This document shows, piece after piece, positions 10,840-55,051 of a stretch of 64,000 nucleotides of DNA. Origin of the DNA: Sphaeramia orbicularis. Lineage: Eukaryota > Chordata > Actinopteri > Kurtiformes > Apogonidae. The position numbers and the translations under genes are program-made. Below the pieces are notes generated by a model. That model was not told the origin of the DNA. It ran no database searches and worked only from the letters and a program-made list of their open reading frames with translations. Each line of letters opens with the position of its first letter. Positions within the stretch are counted from its first letter, which is position 1. The stretch lies in contig NC_043972.1 of the NCBI RefSeq assembly GCF_902148855.1, forward strand, positions 35,347,496-35,411,495, written 5' to 3'.

Positions 10840-13665
10840 GTTTGGTGTTTCTTTTAGAGCAGGAAAGAGCAACAACACAAAATGGTCACCAGGTGGCAGC
10901 AGCTGAATCAAGTAGCTCTGAAAACTGATGTTTAGCGTTCAAACCTAATAGTCTTTGTTGGTAAAGTATGGTTGGTGGAGGTATATCATCAATAGATTAT
11001 ATGTTATAATGACTTCTCTGAGAGGAATTTATTTCACTTTTCCTGCAGCTTCAAGAAAATTGAAACAGAGCCAGCGAATATCTGGTTAAAACTGTGGTGT
11101 CTGTGCTCACATTCCTGTTTTTATAGGAGAATCATGGGAACTTACAGTGACCTTGGCTGGACCCTACACCCATGATTGTTTTAAAGCTCTGTTTCCTAGA
11201 GCATGTAGGTGGTGTTTTACAGAGTATATAAAAAGGAAGTTAAGCAGCCTCTATTAGAAAGCCAGGAAACATTTCTTTCTTCTGTTCTCTGCTGTGGTGT
11301 AAGATTAATGGGAAGTTTGTGTAATGCCCTACTTTAAAGGCTACATAGGAAATATGTGCAAGTGGGGGTGTGAAAACATGCAACATAGACGCATAGTTTG
11401 ATTAATCTGAACCTACAACCTTTATTGGACTGATTAAGGTGTGCACAGGAGCAGATCTGAGAATCAGTAGAGGGTGAAAAATGAGGGAGTATAATGAGAG
11501 AGGAAGTGAGAAAGGAAGGCAAGTGGAAAGGTCAAAGAGAGATAGAGTGGACAACACTGTCCGTGTGGAGCAGCCCACATTTTTTTTTTTTTTTCACAGG
11601 TGTCCGATAGGCTTTTCACACTTTTTCAGGATCTGCTGGGAATTCCCTGGGTACTCCCGTCCCCCAGACACAGAGACAGAAAAAGAGAAGAGACTCCTGG
11701 TCCAGAACTGAGATGGACTGCAGTCTTGGCCACATGACCATAAAAAGACGGGGAAACTCTCACAGAGTGACAGTGACTGAGTACTAGGCGCCATTTTTTC
11801 AGCGGTTTATAGTGGCTTTCATATGCATCAGCAGTAACAGTCCTTTGTCTGTAGAGTCTCCTTTACTCCTCACTGTGGGAATTGTGCTTGCTCTTGCTGT
11901 AATTTTTCAGTCTATTGTTCTTCAGCTTCAACACAAACAATATTTAGTTCCATGTATCACCCTTTGCGTAATCTTTTCTGCTTATGATTTTGCACCTGTG
12001 ACTTATTACCGGGCATGACTGCATCAGCGTTGATCCTGTTGTCCTTTCTCTCTTTTGTACTGAAATATTAATTTATTCAGTTTATTCTGTGTGCCTGAAA
12101 AGACCTTTTGCATCACTGTCAGCAGACCTGGAGGGTTGTGAAAATATGACAAATCAGCCATTTCATGATTAAAAGAGAGCAGGTGTGTAGGGTATGTAGG
12201 TTATCAGTATTCTGATTGGACAAAATGACATGTATTTGTCCATGGAAGACCAGAGAAGAAGAGGGAGAGGTATAGAGTAGGGCTGACATACACATGCTGT
12301 CCTGATCATTGTATCTGACAGATGTGATCATATGTGACAGTATGGATCACATATAGACACACACACACACACACACACACATACAAACATACTTTCAGAA
12401 AAGTACATACATGAAGTGAGAGGAGAGGAGAGGAGAGGCATTTTACTCTGATATCAGTATCAAAGCAATGACAGAAATGAACAGTTGTGAAATCACATAT
12501 TAATACACACAAAAGCTTAATTTCCATGACTAAAAACCCCTTTTCTCCACGACACACTTAAATTAATTGACTTTTGCCAGTACCGATCTTTGCCCATCAG
12601 TGAGCTCTGAGAACTTCCTTCATAGAAAAATCATGTTCTGATATTCACTGTCGGTCATATATGAGGTTATTTTCACCATCTTGGCTCAGAGCTAAACTCA
12701 TCTGTCTGCAGCTGAGCACTCTGGCACAGCCGGCTGTTGCTGTACTCTACTTATTGTGCATAACTCTCTACGGAAAAACTGTCCATGCAAAATCTATTAC
12801 TTTATCCCTTTTACTTTCATCTAATAATGCATCCTGGAACTTCCTTTAATATACATATCCTCTTTGTATTTATTAAACTCCTTTGTAATCTGCTGTTGCT
12901 TGTACACATATTGTGTTAGTGTGCGCATCACAGGCTGTGTATTACAGTTTATATCACATTCTTGTTTAATCTATACAATCATACAACACACACCATAGCC
13001 TTTCTATCAGCAACAGACCCTCGCATGAGCTAACATATAGAGAAATCTTAATAATATATACTTGATGCTATACTGTGGTAAGCTGCTAGGCTATGATAAA
13101 ATATACTGAATCAGTTTACTGACATTGTGGATTTCTGAAAAAATAAAATAAATATATCAGAACCTTGATATGAACTTCCCTTCCCTTTCTGACTAGCTCC
13201 TACTTTCTTCGGTCAGAACTGCAAACAGGTAAGGTCTCTCGTAGTTGAAGGCGGGCATGTCATGTGACAATTAAGCAGTCAGCACTGGGCAGATAAAATT
13301 GTTTGGCTGGCGTAAGGTTCAACACGGAATAAATAAGGGCATCCTCCCTCCCTGGCTACCTGAGGAGGAGAGCAGGGAGGGGCCTGTCAACCAGAAGGGG
13401 GAGGTCAGTCCATAAAACATCTGGACAAAAAACTGCAGGTAGTAGGAGTATGATGGTTTTTCCTTTTTCGTCATACAAGAAAAACAGTTCATTGCAAAAA
13501 TCGTTATTATAAAGGTAATGGGCGTGATCACTGTTCAGTTCCTGTTCTGTTTCCAGTTCCAAAGACACAATAAAAGCCAGACCTGCTCCCCCCACCTTCA
13601 GCCTTGTCCTCATGCTGATTGATTGGGAGGAGCTGTCCATCAGCGAGTCCGTGGCCTCAGGATGG
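10840..13665. other. Convergent intergenic region and presumed chrnb2 3' UTR
   Basis: No further coding exon is seen on either strand. The right part should contain the chrnb2 3' UTR, transcribed leftward. A possible poly(A) signal for that strand (TTTATT on the plus strand) is at 12869-12874, but others exist and I cannot choose. A (CA)n run is at 12357-12381 and a short GAGAG repeat at about 12418-12438. Confidence 0.45.
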
Positions 13666-35202
<21,537 letters not shown>

Positions 35203-35560
35203 ACGTGAGTCCGAGCCCGAAAGGTGTTCACCAGGATGGAGAGGCCACCCCAAACACACCCGCAGTGATACTCCCCCCTCCTCACGACCCAAAGCCGCCT
35301 TCACTTTCTACCTGGCATGGTGACGTCAGGGCTCTCCGTCGGTCCACACATCCACGGGGATATACAAATATTTTGGTGGAGCCAGGTAAGCCGCGCGCTG
35401 GGTCGTGCGGTGCTGGATGTCCGCGCTGAACACGGCGCTCAGCGATGCGACGTGCCGGAGAGGCGGGGGCGGGGCGGGGGGCGCGCGTCGGAGCGCGAGG
35501 AAAGGGGGGAGGAGGTGGGGATGTGGCATACCTCAGAGGCTCCACGGCTCAGTTAGCGAT
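35203..35560 (-). promoter_or_regulatory. chrnb2 promoter / 5' UTR CpG island
   Basis: Immediately upstream of the chrnb2 ATG the sequence is strongly CG-rich, with GGGGCGGGG-type Sp1 sites around 35465-35482 and many CpGs, against AT-rich flanks. This is typical of a vertebrate neuronal gene promoter. A sequence at 35430-35414 (minus strand) resembles the RE1/NRSE silencer known from the mammalian beta-2 gene but with its half-sites closer together. The start site is not determined. Confidence 0.6.
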
Positions 35561-36981
35561 GCCAGTATCTTCTCCACGCAAAGTCACACATCACCATATA
35601 ATATTCAGCATCCGTAGGCATTTCCAGAGTGTCTGTGGTGCTCAATAGTGACTATACAGTGACCTTGTCAAACTTAAAGGCATCTTTTATCTCTTTGTGA
35701 TTTATTTTTAACATTAGCCCTGAGCCAATTATATCTGTCAACACTAATATTTATTATCCCCTGAAATTTAGCTACGATGCTAACCAGTTTTTTTTTTTTT
35801 TCGGCATTCAAAATATTTTAGCCCAATACTGCAATATATTGGATTAATTAGAACAGAACAAGTTAAATTATACATTCAATTAAATGTAAAAGTTTTGCCT
35901 GTGAAAATAACTGCGTAAATAACCCCATTCTGCCTTTTCTTTCTGGGACTATTATGCTGTGACATTCAAAATCTGTTTAATTTTACTTTTCTATTTCTGT
36001 CTCTATTTTCCTTTACAGCAAATGATTCCTCATTCAATTTCCTCTCAAGGCCAGTGAAACGACCTCTACTCTCCATCCATAGGTCTACACACAGGAGACA
36101 GAAAGATGAGGTAAGAGAAGAAAGAGGAGGTATGTCAGGAAAGTGTGACCAGGTAGACACACTTCAGGATTTTCAACCTACAGCAACATGCTGTATTAAT
36201 GCTAACAATTGTTTTAGATGACGAGGGGAGGAGCGAATGCAGCAAATAAAGAGGGGTACAAGACTCAGAAGGAAGAGGGGAGGGAGAGTCTAAAGAGCGT
36301 GGGAGGCTGGGAGGGATGGATGGGGAAGAGTAAAAAAAGTAAACAGGAGTGCAGGGTGGAGGGAGGAGGCGGTTGCCGTGGTGACTAAGAGAAACCAGAA
36401 AGCTCCAGGAGGAAGCGACCTGTTTCTCCTTCATTTTTTCTATTTTCATCACCAGTACACACAAAGAATACACACGCACAGCTTGCACACAACACACATG
36501 TACAGGGCTCATGCATATATGCACACAATGCGTATACACACAGGCATGCACAAACGTATGTATGTACACACAGGCTAACTCCCAGTAATGCCTTCCTCTT
36601 CCATGCTATCTTTATACACTCTTCCTCTTTCCGTCTCTCTGTACAGTGCCTCCCTCTCTACCTCTCCTCTGCAGTGAATGAGTTGACCTGACAGTGCTCC
36701 TCCTCTGCACTGAGTGCTGTGAGTCTCTCTCTGAATTATTTAAAAGCTGGGACCCCCACGAGTGCTTGTCTTCCCCTAGCACCCCCTCACACTCCCTCTC
36801 TCTCTCCTCTTCCTCTGTCCCTTCCTCTCATGCTTGTCATTCTGTCTTCTGGTGGCAGCTATTGCTTCCTGCATTCCTGTCATGTCTAGGTATTACCTTG
36901 ATTAATAAATGTGCAAATCTGATACACAAATCACAGACATAATACTGCATCATTCAATGAAATAAAAGAAATGAAGATTTA

Positions 36982-37260
36982 CAGTGGTGGAAAGTTGTGC
37001 ATACTGTAAAGTACTGCAAATCACAGTTTATGAAAATGTAGTACTTTGAGAGTGATGTTTTGCCTTATGGTTGGTCACACAATTAGGCAATTATTAAAAT
37101 GTGAGCAATTTTTTGAAGCATTTAATGTATAGAGTAAAAAAATCAAATATACTTTATGTAGTTTTCTGCAACAATGCCAATATCAGAGGGTTGCTTAAAT
37201 GTTAAGACATCAGCCATTTTAATCAAATAGTAAAGTGTATAAAATATACAAAACTGACAG
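36982..37260 (+). repeat. Possible fragment of the CAGTGGTGGAA repeat
   Basis: It begins CAGTGGTGGAAAG and soon has a GTAAAGTACTGCA block, like the start of the repeat found at 45862 and 47722. The interior is diverged and the right end is not seen; a LINE fragment follows directly. Confidence 0.35.
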
Positions 37261-37261
37261 G

Positions 37262-37998
37262 TCTTTTGAGTACAATAATAATGGCCCACCAGAGGATGTT
37301 CTTCCTGCGGCAGCTGAGGAAATTCAAGCTCCCAGTGAAGATGATGGTCCAGTTCTACACGGCCATCATTAAGTCCATCCTCACATCCACCGTCATTGTT
37401 TGGTGTGCTGGGGCCACTGCCAGGGACAAACAGACTGGAGTGCATTGTGTGTTCTGCTGAGAAGGTGATCGGCTGCAGCCTCCCATCCCTCCAAGGCCTG
37501 TACACCTCCAGGACTCTGGGGCGTGCAGGTCGAATCACAGCTGATCCCTCTCACCCTGGACATGGACTCTTTGAAACCACTTCCCTCAGGCAGGAGACTA
37601 CAATCCATTTGGACCAGAACCTCACACCACAGGAACAGCGTCTTCCCCTCTGCTGTTAAACTCCTGAACTCTAAATAACACCAACACCAAATACACTGCA
37701 TTGGCACTTTATCCATCTGCTGATTGCACTGCTAAGTACTTGCATATCTGTACAGAACCATAAGCGGTACCATTATAGTCTCACTAAACCCATTGCTTTT
37801 GTCCATGCTGTATATCGTATATTTTGAACTTTAGCTTACTTGTTTATTCTCTTACTTCTATCTTTCTTTTCTTTTCTTTTTTACTGCATGTTTCTTATTT
37901 ACTCCATGTTCTATGTATGCAGCAAACCACTGAAGCAAAATCCTAGTAATGTGAACAATGTTTACTTACATGGCAATAAACATGATTCTGAACTTTTA
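37262..37998 (+). mobile_element. 3' end of a non-LTR retrotransposon (L2/CR1/Rex-like LINE)
   Basis: Translated in plus-strand frames, it reads like the C-terminal end of a LINE reverse transcriptase: RMFFLRQLRKFKLPVKMMVQ, then FYTAIIKSILTS, a W-CAGAT segment, and in other frames LPSLQGLYTSR, ADPSHPGHGLFE and a SVFPSAVKLLN-like end. The frame shifts at about 37430 and again near 37585, so it is a dead copy. After it comes a non-coding tail ending GGCAATAAACATGATTCTGA, the typical 3' end of fish L2/CR1-type LINEs. It is strongly 5' truncated, as is usual for this class. The exact clade is uncertain. Confidence 0.8.
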
Positions 37999-38074
37999 CT
38001 TCTGATAGTCACAGTACATTTATTTATATAACTTGTGCACATTTTCACATGTACAGGTTGTACTCTACCTTTGC

Positions 38075-38140
38075 TCAGCTAGGATCGGCTCCAGCCTCCC
38101 CACAGCCCTCCCCATAGGATTAAGCAGTGTACATTTTAAT
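38075..38140 (+). repeat. Short dispersed-repeat relic
   Basis: The stretch around GATCGGCTCCAGCCTCCCC followed by AGGATTAAGCAGTGTA matches the wording of a repeat tail common in fish genomes (GGCTCCAGC...GGATAAGCGGTATA). It is too short to classify. Confidence 0.4.
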
Positions 38141-39115
38141 TTATTTTATGTAAATTGCAGACATTACTTGTGATCAAGTTCACATATATTTTATTACTGG
38201 TAGCCTTACTTACATAAAAGATCTGAAAATGTATTTAAACTTTGATTAGTTAAGGATCATTTCAGTGTTTGAAATGATGCATATTCATGGTCGAGAAAAT
38301 CCAAATATTTTAGGAGCAATATTAGACTCAATAGATACTAAACGTAACTTTCCACAGAACTCTGCAAAAATCATATGTCCGACACCTCAGGCCCCTTGTT
38401 TGCTTTGACCTACTTTGTGATTTAATTAAGAGTACATAGAGGACTAAAGCACAACGGATCATACGGATGGAAGGAGGGGTGATGGTTAGTGGTGTTTGTT
38501 GTTGTGTAACATTGCCATTTGTGACACGCTGGGTAGCAGGACAGCCAAGATTAGAAATGGCTCCTCAACCGGAAAGGCTTGGGTTGGAACTCATGTAAAA
38601 GTATTTGCTTCATTGTCCTTAAGCCATGTACATGTGTGTCTGGTGTTGGCCGCTAGACTTTGACCTCTAGGGAGGGGGTCAAGCGATCAATAACGGGACT
38701 CAAAAACTGATTGGTGAACAGACAGTTACAGGAGTTAATTGCATAGGCCTATTAATTTGTGGCACTTGTCTGACATTACATGTTGCTGCTCTTCATTCAC
38801 AAACTGAGTGGGCTATTCTGTGGGGGTGCTACATTGCTACTATGGCCATGGTTATTCATAGCTCTTTTTATATTGCAGTCTGTCTCTCCTCCCTCTTTCT
38901 CTTTCTCTCTCCCTCTCATCATTCCCTGTAGAGATGGCCCTACCTCACTCTAACTAATCACCATGGCAACCTGGTAATCCCTGTACAGAAAAATTCAGTC
39001 TCTCTCTCTCTCTATCTCTGTCTCACACACACATATATATGCACACATGGTTGCACACATGGGCCCAATCACACTTGCACACACACTTATCCAAGCGTGC
39101 CCACATACACATATA

Positions 39116-39129
39116 TACACACACACACG

Positions 39130-39171
<42 letters not shown>
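39116..39171. repeat. (CA)n microsatellite
   Basis: CA run with a short CACG block at its left, intergenic between chrnb2 and she. Confidence 0.95.
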
Positions 39172-39174
<3 letters not shown>

Positions 39175-40624
39175 GCAACCAATACACTGGTGTTTACTGG
39201 TAAGGCATATCTTACCACAAACACACATTTTCATGCATCATTGTGAGGATAAAGCTCCTCTGTATTTTTGTGAGAAGCTTCATGTGTTGGCGAGGTTTTA
39301 AATGCGCCACTGTTCGGGGAAAAGATTGTGTAAGTAAATGCTATTTGTGTGCGCACTATTTATGTATGCATTTTGTATGTGTGTTCATGTTTGACTGTAT
39401 CTGTTGACTAGAAATCTGTGAGGAAATGTGTATGCGTGAGGTTGCATGTGTGTAACTGTAATTGATTTCACACTCAGGTCAATGGTTTCACAGCTACAAG
39501 AGAAAAAGCGCACACATTCACTCTAGTTAGCTTTCATATCTGTTTCACTGGTTTTTGCTTTGAATCCTGCTTTGACATTTGCTGCTGGCACTTCTATTAA
39601 TAACCCATTGTCAGGACATTGTTAAAATGAATTTATTTACTGAATAAAAGTCTTACAGAAATAATATACAACACGCCTCATTGTGTGGTTGATTCAACAA
39701 TATTCAACAGTCACTTCATACATACATCCTTTATGCAAAGGTACATTTTTAGGGTAAGGCAGGTCAGTTTATTACAATTACAAGTAAAAGCTTTTTAACC
39801 ATAAAGCCTTTATATTTCAATTATAGTAAAGGCATGTGAATGAGCATTGTATTCACATATTTTTTGGCACACATACAAAGCCTTATTAATTTTGCTGAGT
39901 GGGCACCATAATGTTATCAAACCCCTCCCACTTCACTACCTCTACTCCTCTAATCAATAAAGCTCTTTGTCTTGACTGACAGGGTGGTTGGCAAATGAGC
40001 ATGATTTTCAGGATAGATCAATAGGCTGATTGACATGTCAGATGGATGAAAGAATATACTTCAATCATGTGTATTGATTCTACAGACCGCGCTCTCACTG
40101 AGCAGCAGGGCGCTAATTGATGATGTCAGCACCTCTGTCAAAGGAAATCACCTCAGGACATCATAAACCTGTTCACTTTCTCCAAAGTTCAAACTGGTTA
40201 CAGTGAGTACAATGCATTGTGTGTATAGCATCAGACATGACAAATACTAGTTTGGTTTGTATTTTATCCACTATGGTCTTTGGGGTCAAAATGACAAACA
40301 CACCATTCAGTAAAAAGTAATGCTGTTTCTTTAACTAAATGTTGTTCATTTCAGTTGAAAACAGGAAACACTGCTGGCTGTTGTAGTGTATGGTTTTGTC
40401 CACTAGGTAGTGTATAAGATACAAACATACCCAAAGTTAACATACAAACTCAATTAGTGCACAGGATCATCCTAAGCAGCATACCTTTGAATAACTGTGT
40501 TTGCACATGTATTAAGCTTTAACATATGTGCAAATTTGTGCATATATCTTTTCTCTCTGTCTCAGCTTGTGTTTGCAAATGTGCAAGTGTGTTCCAGTAT
40601 GTTTTCTTTTTCTTTCACCCATGC

Positions 40625-49684
<9,060 letters not shown>

Positions 49685-50263
49685 GATTGCCAACGTTTTT
49701 ATTCTTCTCACAGAGTGAAAATGTGATAAATCTGAGGTTTTGCACAGGTTACGTTTACAAGTTGCGCAACAGCTTTAACTTTTACGCACAGATATTTTAC
49801 GCACGCCACTCCTGAGGTAAATTCGACATAAAAATGCAAGAATCTTCAGTTGACAAATTAAGGAGAGCCCACTTTGCGGTGTTAAACGGATTCCTAACAC
49901 TTAAAACTCCCTAACATCTGAAACCTTCTGGTGCGTCTTGGAGAACATTGGCGAGCGCCTCTTGTTGCTGTCACCCTGCACCTGCAGTAACAACTATCCC
50001 TGCAGTTTGAAGAGTAGCTTCTGCAGAGCGTAAACTCGAAAGAACTGAAAGTTTTTCTTTGAATCCAGTACAGATCCCATTCCCGGAACGTAAGATGGTG
50101 CGTCCAGGCAGTGGACAAGGAAAAATGATGAGAAGTTAGAGAAAAGCTCTGTGTGCGCAGACTGTGGGATGTCGCTGAATATGGGGAGGTGCTGTGCGTA
50201 AGGGGCGGGCTGGGGGTTATCCTGTCATCACTTCTTACACATTACACTGGTCAACAAGTAAAA

Positions 50264-50300
<37 letters not shown>

Positions 50301-51600
50301 CTAGGGAAACTTAAATTAAGTAGCCTTATGGTTATTATTGTGGCTATAGTTGTCAAGACGAGTGTCTGAGCTGCCATTTCTCTACTCTGTCATTTTCAGA
50401 TTCCTTCTAGTGTAAGATTTGTCAGTCCGTTTTATAAATATACATTAATGTGTGTAATTTCGAAACATTAACAAATCATCACTTATGTTGTTTGTTTTCT
50501 AGTTAGTCTGTTTGCACATTTTTTCTCTGAAGTAGATAATGTGTTAAATTAATCAATGGTGACATCAGGAAAATATTTTGTGCTGAAAGCTTCTCTAACA
50601 TCAGTGCTAAATGACAAGTCACCTATCAAATGAATTATACTTTTAATTATATTTGTATAAGTCAATCATAAGTCAGAAAAGTTGTGATTAAATGCTGCTG
50701 TCATTTCATATCAATATTGTCTGAAGCCGTAACGAAATCAAATATAAAAATAAAAAGGTTAAATAAAATGTTAAATGACTTAAATGAAGCACTGTTACAA
50801 TTAACAAATAAAGAATATGATCTCAGTCAAAATCAACTTCAATTCTTTAAAGTAATGAATACATTTCCTCTGTAAAACATTAAAGATTTCACGGTTCACA
50901 AGATGTAAACGACATACAGAGAATTAAAATATTGTTTCTGTTTCACCCAGGTAATAAATTCCATGGAATTAAAAAGAGAGCGAAACATAATAAGAATAAA
51001 TAAAGCAGGTTAAAAGATAAATCAGAGACTCTAAGGAAGTATGATTCGAACTTATTTACAATAGTGGAGGAGCATAATGGAACAAATGACCAACAACAGC
51101 AGATACGATAGGAATAAGTGTATGTTATAAAAGCTGGAATTAAAATGAAATGAAAGATTGCAAGGCTTAGACCTGAGTTTATTATGACGTAAGAGAACCA
51201 CTTGTTTATTTCCGGCAGGGTTTTCCATGCTCACCGCTTCCTGCTCATCCTCTTGCATCTTTCTGCTCATGGTTCTCCTGTGGTCATGCATCTGAGCCTG
51301 AGGGCTTTTTCCATGGGACAAGGATGTTGTTGCTACTTGTTCACCAGTTGGTAGATAGCTGCGCCATCTTCTGACAAACTTGAGCAATACAAATATGAAG
51401 CATCAGACCATTCATCTTTAACTTAATCCAGTAAAACCTTTGTTTATCTGGGTTACACCGGTAGTTTTTTGTTCGTTTTATCTGGTTTCAAGATACAGGC
51501 TGCCACACATAATACCCTTATATAAAGTCAATATACAGTCTCAAATGATAACGAACGATGGACGTGAGGATTTCACCAATAAGCAACATTGCTCATATCA
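49685..51600. other. Divergent spacer between she and cgn
   Basis: No coding exon is recognised. The left part should hold the she 5' UTR and promoter, read leftward. An (AT)n run lies at 50267-50299. The right edge rises in GC content towards the cgn start. Confidence 0.5.
50267..50299. repeat. (AT)n microsatellite
   Basis: About 16 AT units in the she-cgn spacer. Confidence 0.9.
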
Positions 51601-51862
51601 ATAGTCCCGCCTATCTTGGCACAACTGTCCAATCATATCGCTCTCTACGGCTGGGCTGGGCGGGGCGGTTACATCCCCGACAAAGGTAACAGGTTGCAGT
51701 CTCCACATAATGAACTTGTTGCTGTCTTAATTTTCACAAGAGTTGTGTCCCACCCGGATGCGTCCGTACTTTTTTCATGGATGCTCGTGAAGATATCTGA
51801 TATTATCAACGACTTAAAGGGCAAGAAGTTGGAAGAGCAGAGGACTAACTTAAGAAAAAGAG
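51600..51862 (+). promoter_or_regulatory. Probable cgn promoter and non-coding first exon
   Basis: A GC-box GGGCGGGGCGG at about 51659-51669 is followed 190 bp later by a strong donor (AAAAAGAG|GTAAGT, exon end 51862). The first coding exon of cgn opens with an acceptor one base before its ATG (56238), so a spliced non-coding leader must exist upstream, and this is the best candidate. The left boundary is not determined. Confidence 0.5.
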
Positions 51863-54800
51863 GTAAGTTAATGTTTGGACTTCACATAGCCGGACAGCTA
51901 AACCAGAGACAACCTGTCAGACTGTTACTTATGCGATATGCGACAGTTTTTAACGTTTTCCGGTGTTTACAACTTTGTTTTCGTTAGTTCTGTAACAGTC
52001 AATAACAGTACTGTGTCAGCTTAACATTGAGGTTTTTCCATAGCCCCTTTTAGCTCGGTAGCTAACCATAGTTGATGGTTCGAGTTGTACCAGCTAGCGC
52101 TACTGCAACTTCTGAGTTCTCCTAAGGCAGAAATGAACTAGAAACGAAAAATATATGAAAAAGAAACTTCCAATAAAATACTCTCATGATGACAACACGT
52201 GTCTGTGTTGGAGTTACAATGATGTCTTGAAGGTAAAGGGTTCCATTTTTACTGCAGGTATAATTTTTATTATCCATAAAGTCATAGTAGCACTGAGCAG
52301 CTAGCGGTTTCCATGTACACCTGTTCTCCAAAGGTGACCATGTTTAAAACCCTTAAAGATTTCTGTATCTACGCACCATGATGATTATATAAAAAAGACA
52401 CGTACCCTTTAATATGTGAGTGTTGTAAGGCAGGTCTTCTGCTAAACTGTAGTTAGAGGAAAGTGATGACACTGGCAAGAGAGAAATGTTAAATTATAGT
52501 TTGTATCTCGAGCACATAATTACAGTATTGAAGATGACGACACAGATTCATTGTGAACATGGGGGAAAGTTAAGCATGACTTCAGTTCTTAAGTATAAAC
52601 ACAAAGATAAAGGTACATCCAGTGTGTTACAGATACTAAAAGCTGTGCAGATCATGTCCTAGGATGTATTGTCTTCTACATCCACGTACTCACACTCAGT
52701 CTGTGTGAGAAGAACTGAGAGAAACAAGTGTCTGGAATGTGGGATAAGGGAGGGGCATATTTATTATCCTCCTAATATGGTGTCATTTGTGTACTATTTG
52801 GTAACACTGAAGCGTCCCTTTGTTATGCCAATGAAGTTCTTTGGATGTGAAAAGAGGAATAAATGGCTATTTGTTTGAGCGTGAAAGAGGAGCAGAGGCA
52901 AGTTTGGAGAAAAGGATTGACTGCTGGAGAGAGGAATAGAGCCTGGTTTTATGTCAACAATGTAATGGAGAGGGAGAATACCCTAAGGACTGAGAGGCTG
53001 ACAGTCCTTTAAGAGCAGAGAAGTATGAGATCCTGTTTTGTCCAGTGCTGTTACTTAAGCCCTTATGTCTATTTTCCAGTTTACACCTGTAGAACTTGGT
53101 GATTCACATGGAGGAAAAGGGCAAAATACAGTTTTACAGCTTCCTCATGTTTGATTTATTAGATGTTGTAAACAGGTACTGCGACAGTTTGCTAATTTAT
53201 TCAATAGTAAGTCAATCAGATAAATGCGGAACATAATTTATCAAGTAAAACCAACATTTTAAATATTAGTGACATAAAAAATAGCATATTTTGAATGATA
53301 TACTCTGCTTAATTTTATATGTGCTATATAAATATATATCAATTCAGTGCTGCATATTAAAAAATTAGACCTTTTTCTGTCATTTTTACATGTATTACAT
53401 TTAGGCAGGGAGTGGCAGTGATCTGATCAGATGATAAACCATGTTGACTCTGAGTCAGCAGCGGCACTTTAATGACTCCATTTTGCTGTTGTTTCATTTG
53501 TCCCCACACCTGATCTAATCCTCTAATTATATTGTTTGTTCCATCTTGGATCTTAAAAGGACTGCAACCCCAAATCAATTTACTGTGCAAAAATTCAATT
53601 TGAAGTCAGCAGTCGAGGGCCCAGCAGCGTAACTGCAGGGGACCATGACTGTAACAGAATTCAAAGCACCAGCTACAATCTTAATAGGTTAAGCCCGGCA
53701 GTGAAAGTTGGTTGGAGGTTGAAGTCACATGTTATTGATGGTACAAGTGTTGGTGTAGCATGTTAGAAATACAATATGTATAGAATACAGCACATGCAAC
53801 AACTGTTACATCAGTTCAGAGTTTTCCCAAGATTTGTGAAAGGCTCAGGTATGGTGTTTTTTTGTTTTGTTTTGTTTTTTCCCTGTTATTTGATTGAAAC
53901 CTCTATCAGTGTATCTTAGAAAATAGCTCTGAGAAACACAAAATAAGTCTGCAACTTGATTAAGTTCATGCAAAATTCCAAACAGTAAATTCTGGCATTA
54001 TCAACATATCTTGTTTGATCAAAAGTCCAAAGAAAATTCTCCTGTTACACAGAATAAATAAAACCAGCTTTACTGAATATATCTGAAATAACCCATTTTT
54101 AGGACCGTACCTGATCAATCTTACAGTAGTTAGATATTCACTTAAGCTTTTCTTTCTAATGAATACAATAACTTTCCAAAGAAACCAGTGACATTATTAT
54201 TGTTCTTAATCTTTAATTACATAAAACAATATTTATGTTACAGAGGTGTGGAAAGTACTGTCAGTAGCTTTGAGGAGGTATTTTAAAAAGTGCACAAGGG
54301 CAATTTCATTATTAAAGTTTCCTTTAATCAGACAGGCAGTTTAAGAGAGGGAGGAAAAAGAGCACATGGATTGTTTGGGAGATGCATTCCCAGAATTGCT
54401 GCCCTCATTTTCCGCCCCACATCAAGTGGACAATAGGATGGGTTCCCCCTCACTCATATTGCTCTCAGAACTGGGACTTGGGTCTTCTGCTGTCCTCTTA
54501 TGATGCGTCAGTAGCACAATCGTCAATGCATGACATGTTGGCTTGACCTTGGTGTGAAGACGGGGGGCTGCAGACTCCATGCTTGGCTGCCCAAATGTGT
54601 TGTGACAGGGCGCTTCCTCTGTGGTTCCCAAAGGGTGAAACGATTTACTAACTGCACTTCTGAGTGGGCCTGTCTGCAGACTATACAAACACACTGCACC
54701 CTCACAGATATCCTCAAAGGTCACTCACATCATGTCGCTCCAAAACTGTTCTGTATATTAGTAGTGCATTTTTTTTGTATTATTGGTTCAGTCTGGTGAA

Positions 54801-54978
54801 TTGATGTCTTACTATGTCCTCCTGAGAGTGAATTAGCTTGTTTTAGGGCAATCCAAAATCTGCATGGAAATATGAAGTTGTCTATGAGTGGGCTTTCAAT
54901 AATCTATGAGTGTACATGTGTCAGTGCAAAAAGCAGACTGGTGTGATGGTTTGTTCATTTGTAGCCAGTTCTTTGTAG

Positions 54979-55051
<73 letters not shown>

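Larger units (their letters stand above)
35561..40624. other. Intergenic region between chrnb2 and she
   Basis: No coding exon was found. It includes a possible hAT-like repeat start at 36982, a LINE 3' fragment at 37262-37998, a short repeat relic at about 38075-38140 and CA repeats at 39116-39171. The she 3' UTR should occupy the right end; TTTATT at 39632-39637 or 39768-39773 could be its poly(A) signal on the minus strand, but this is unproven. Confidence 0.5.

Noticed and set aside
51589-51987. 132-residue open frame at the cgn start region
   Set aside because: It reads through a strong splice donor at 51862, and its protein matches nothing; the region is better explained as promoter and non-coding exon.
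54422-54724. 100-residue minus-strand open frame
   Set aside because: It lies in the proposed cgn intron with no similarity, no splice context and an overlapping frame of equal length; likely chance.
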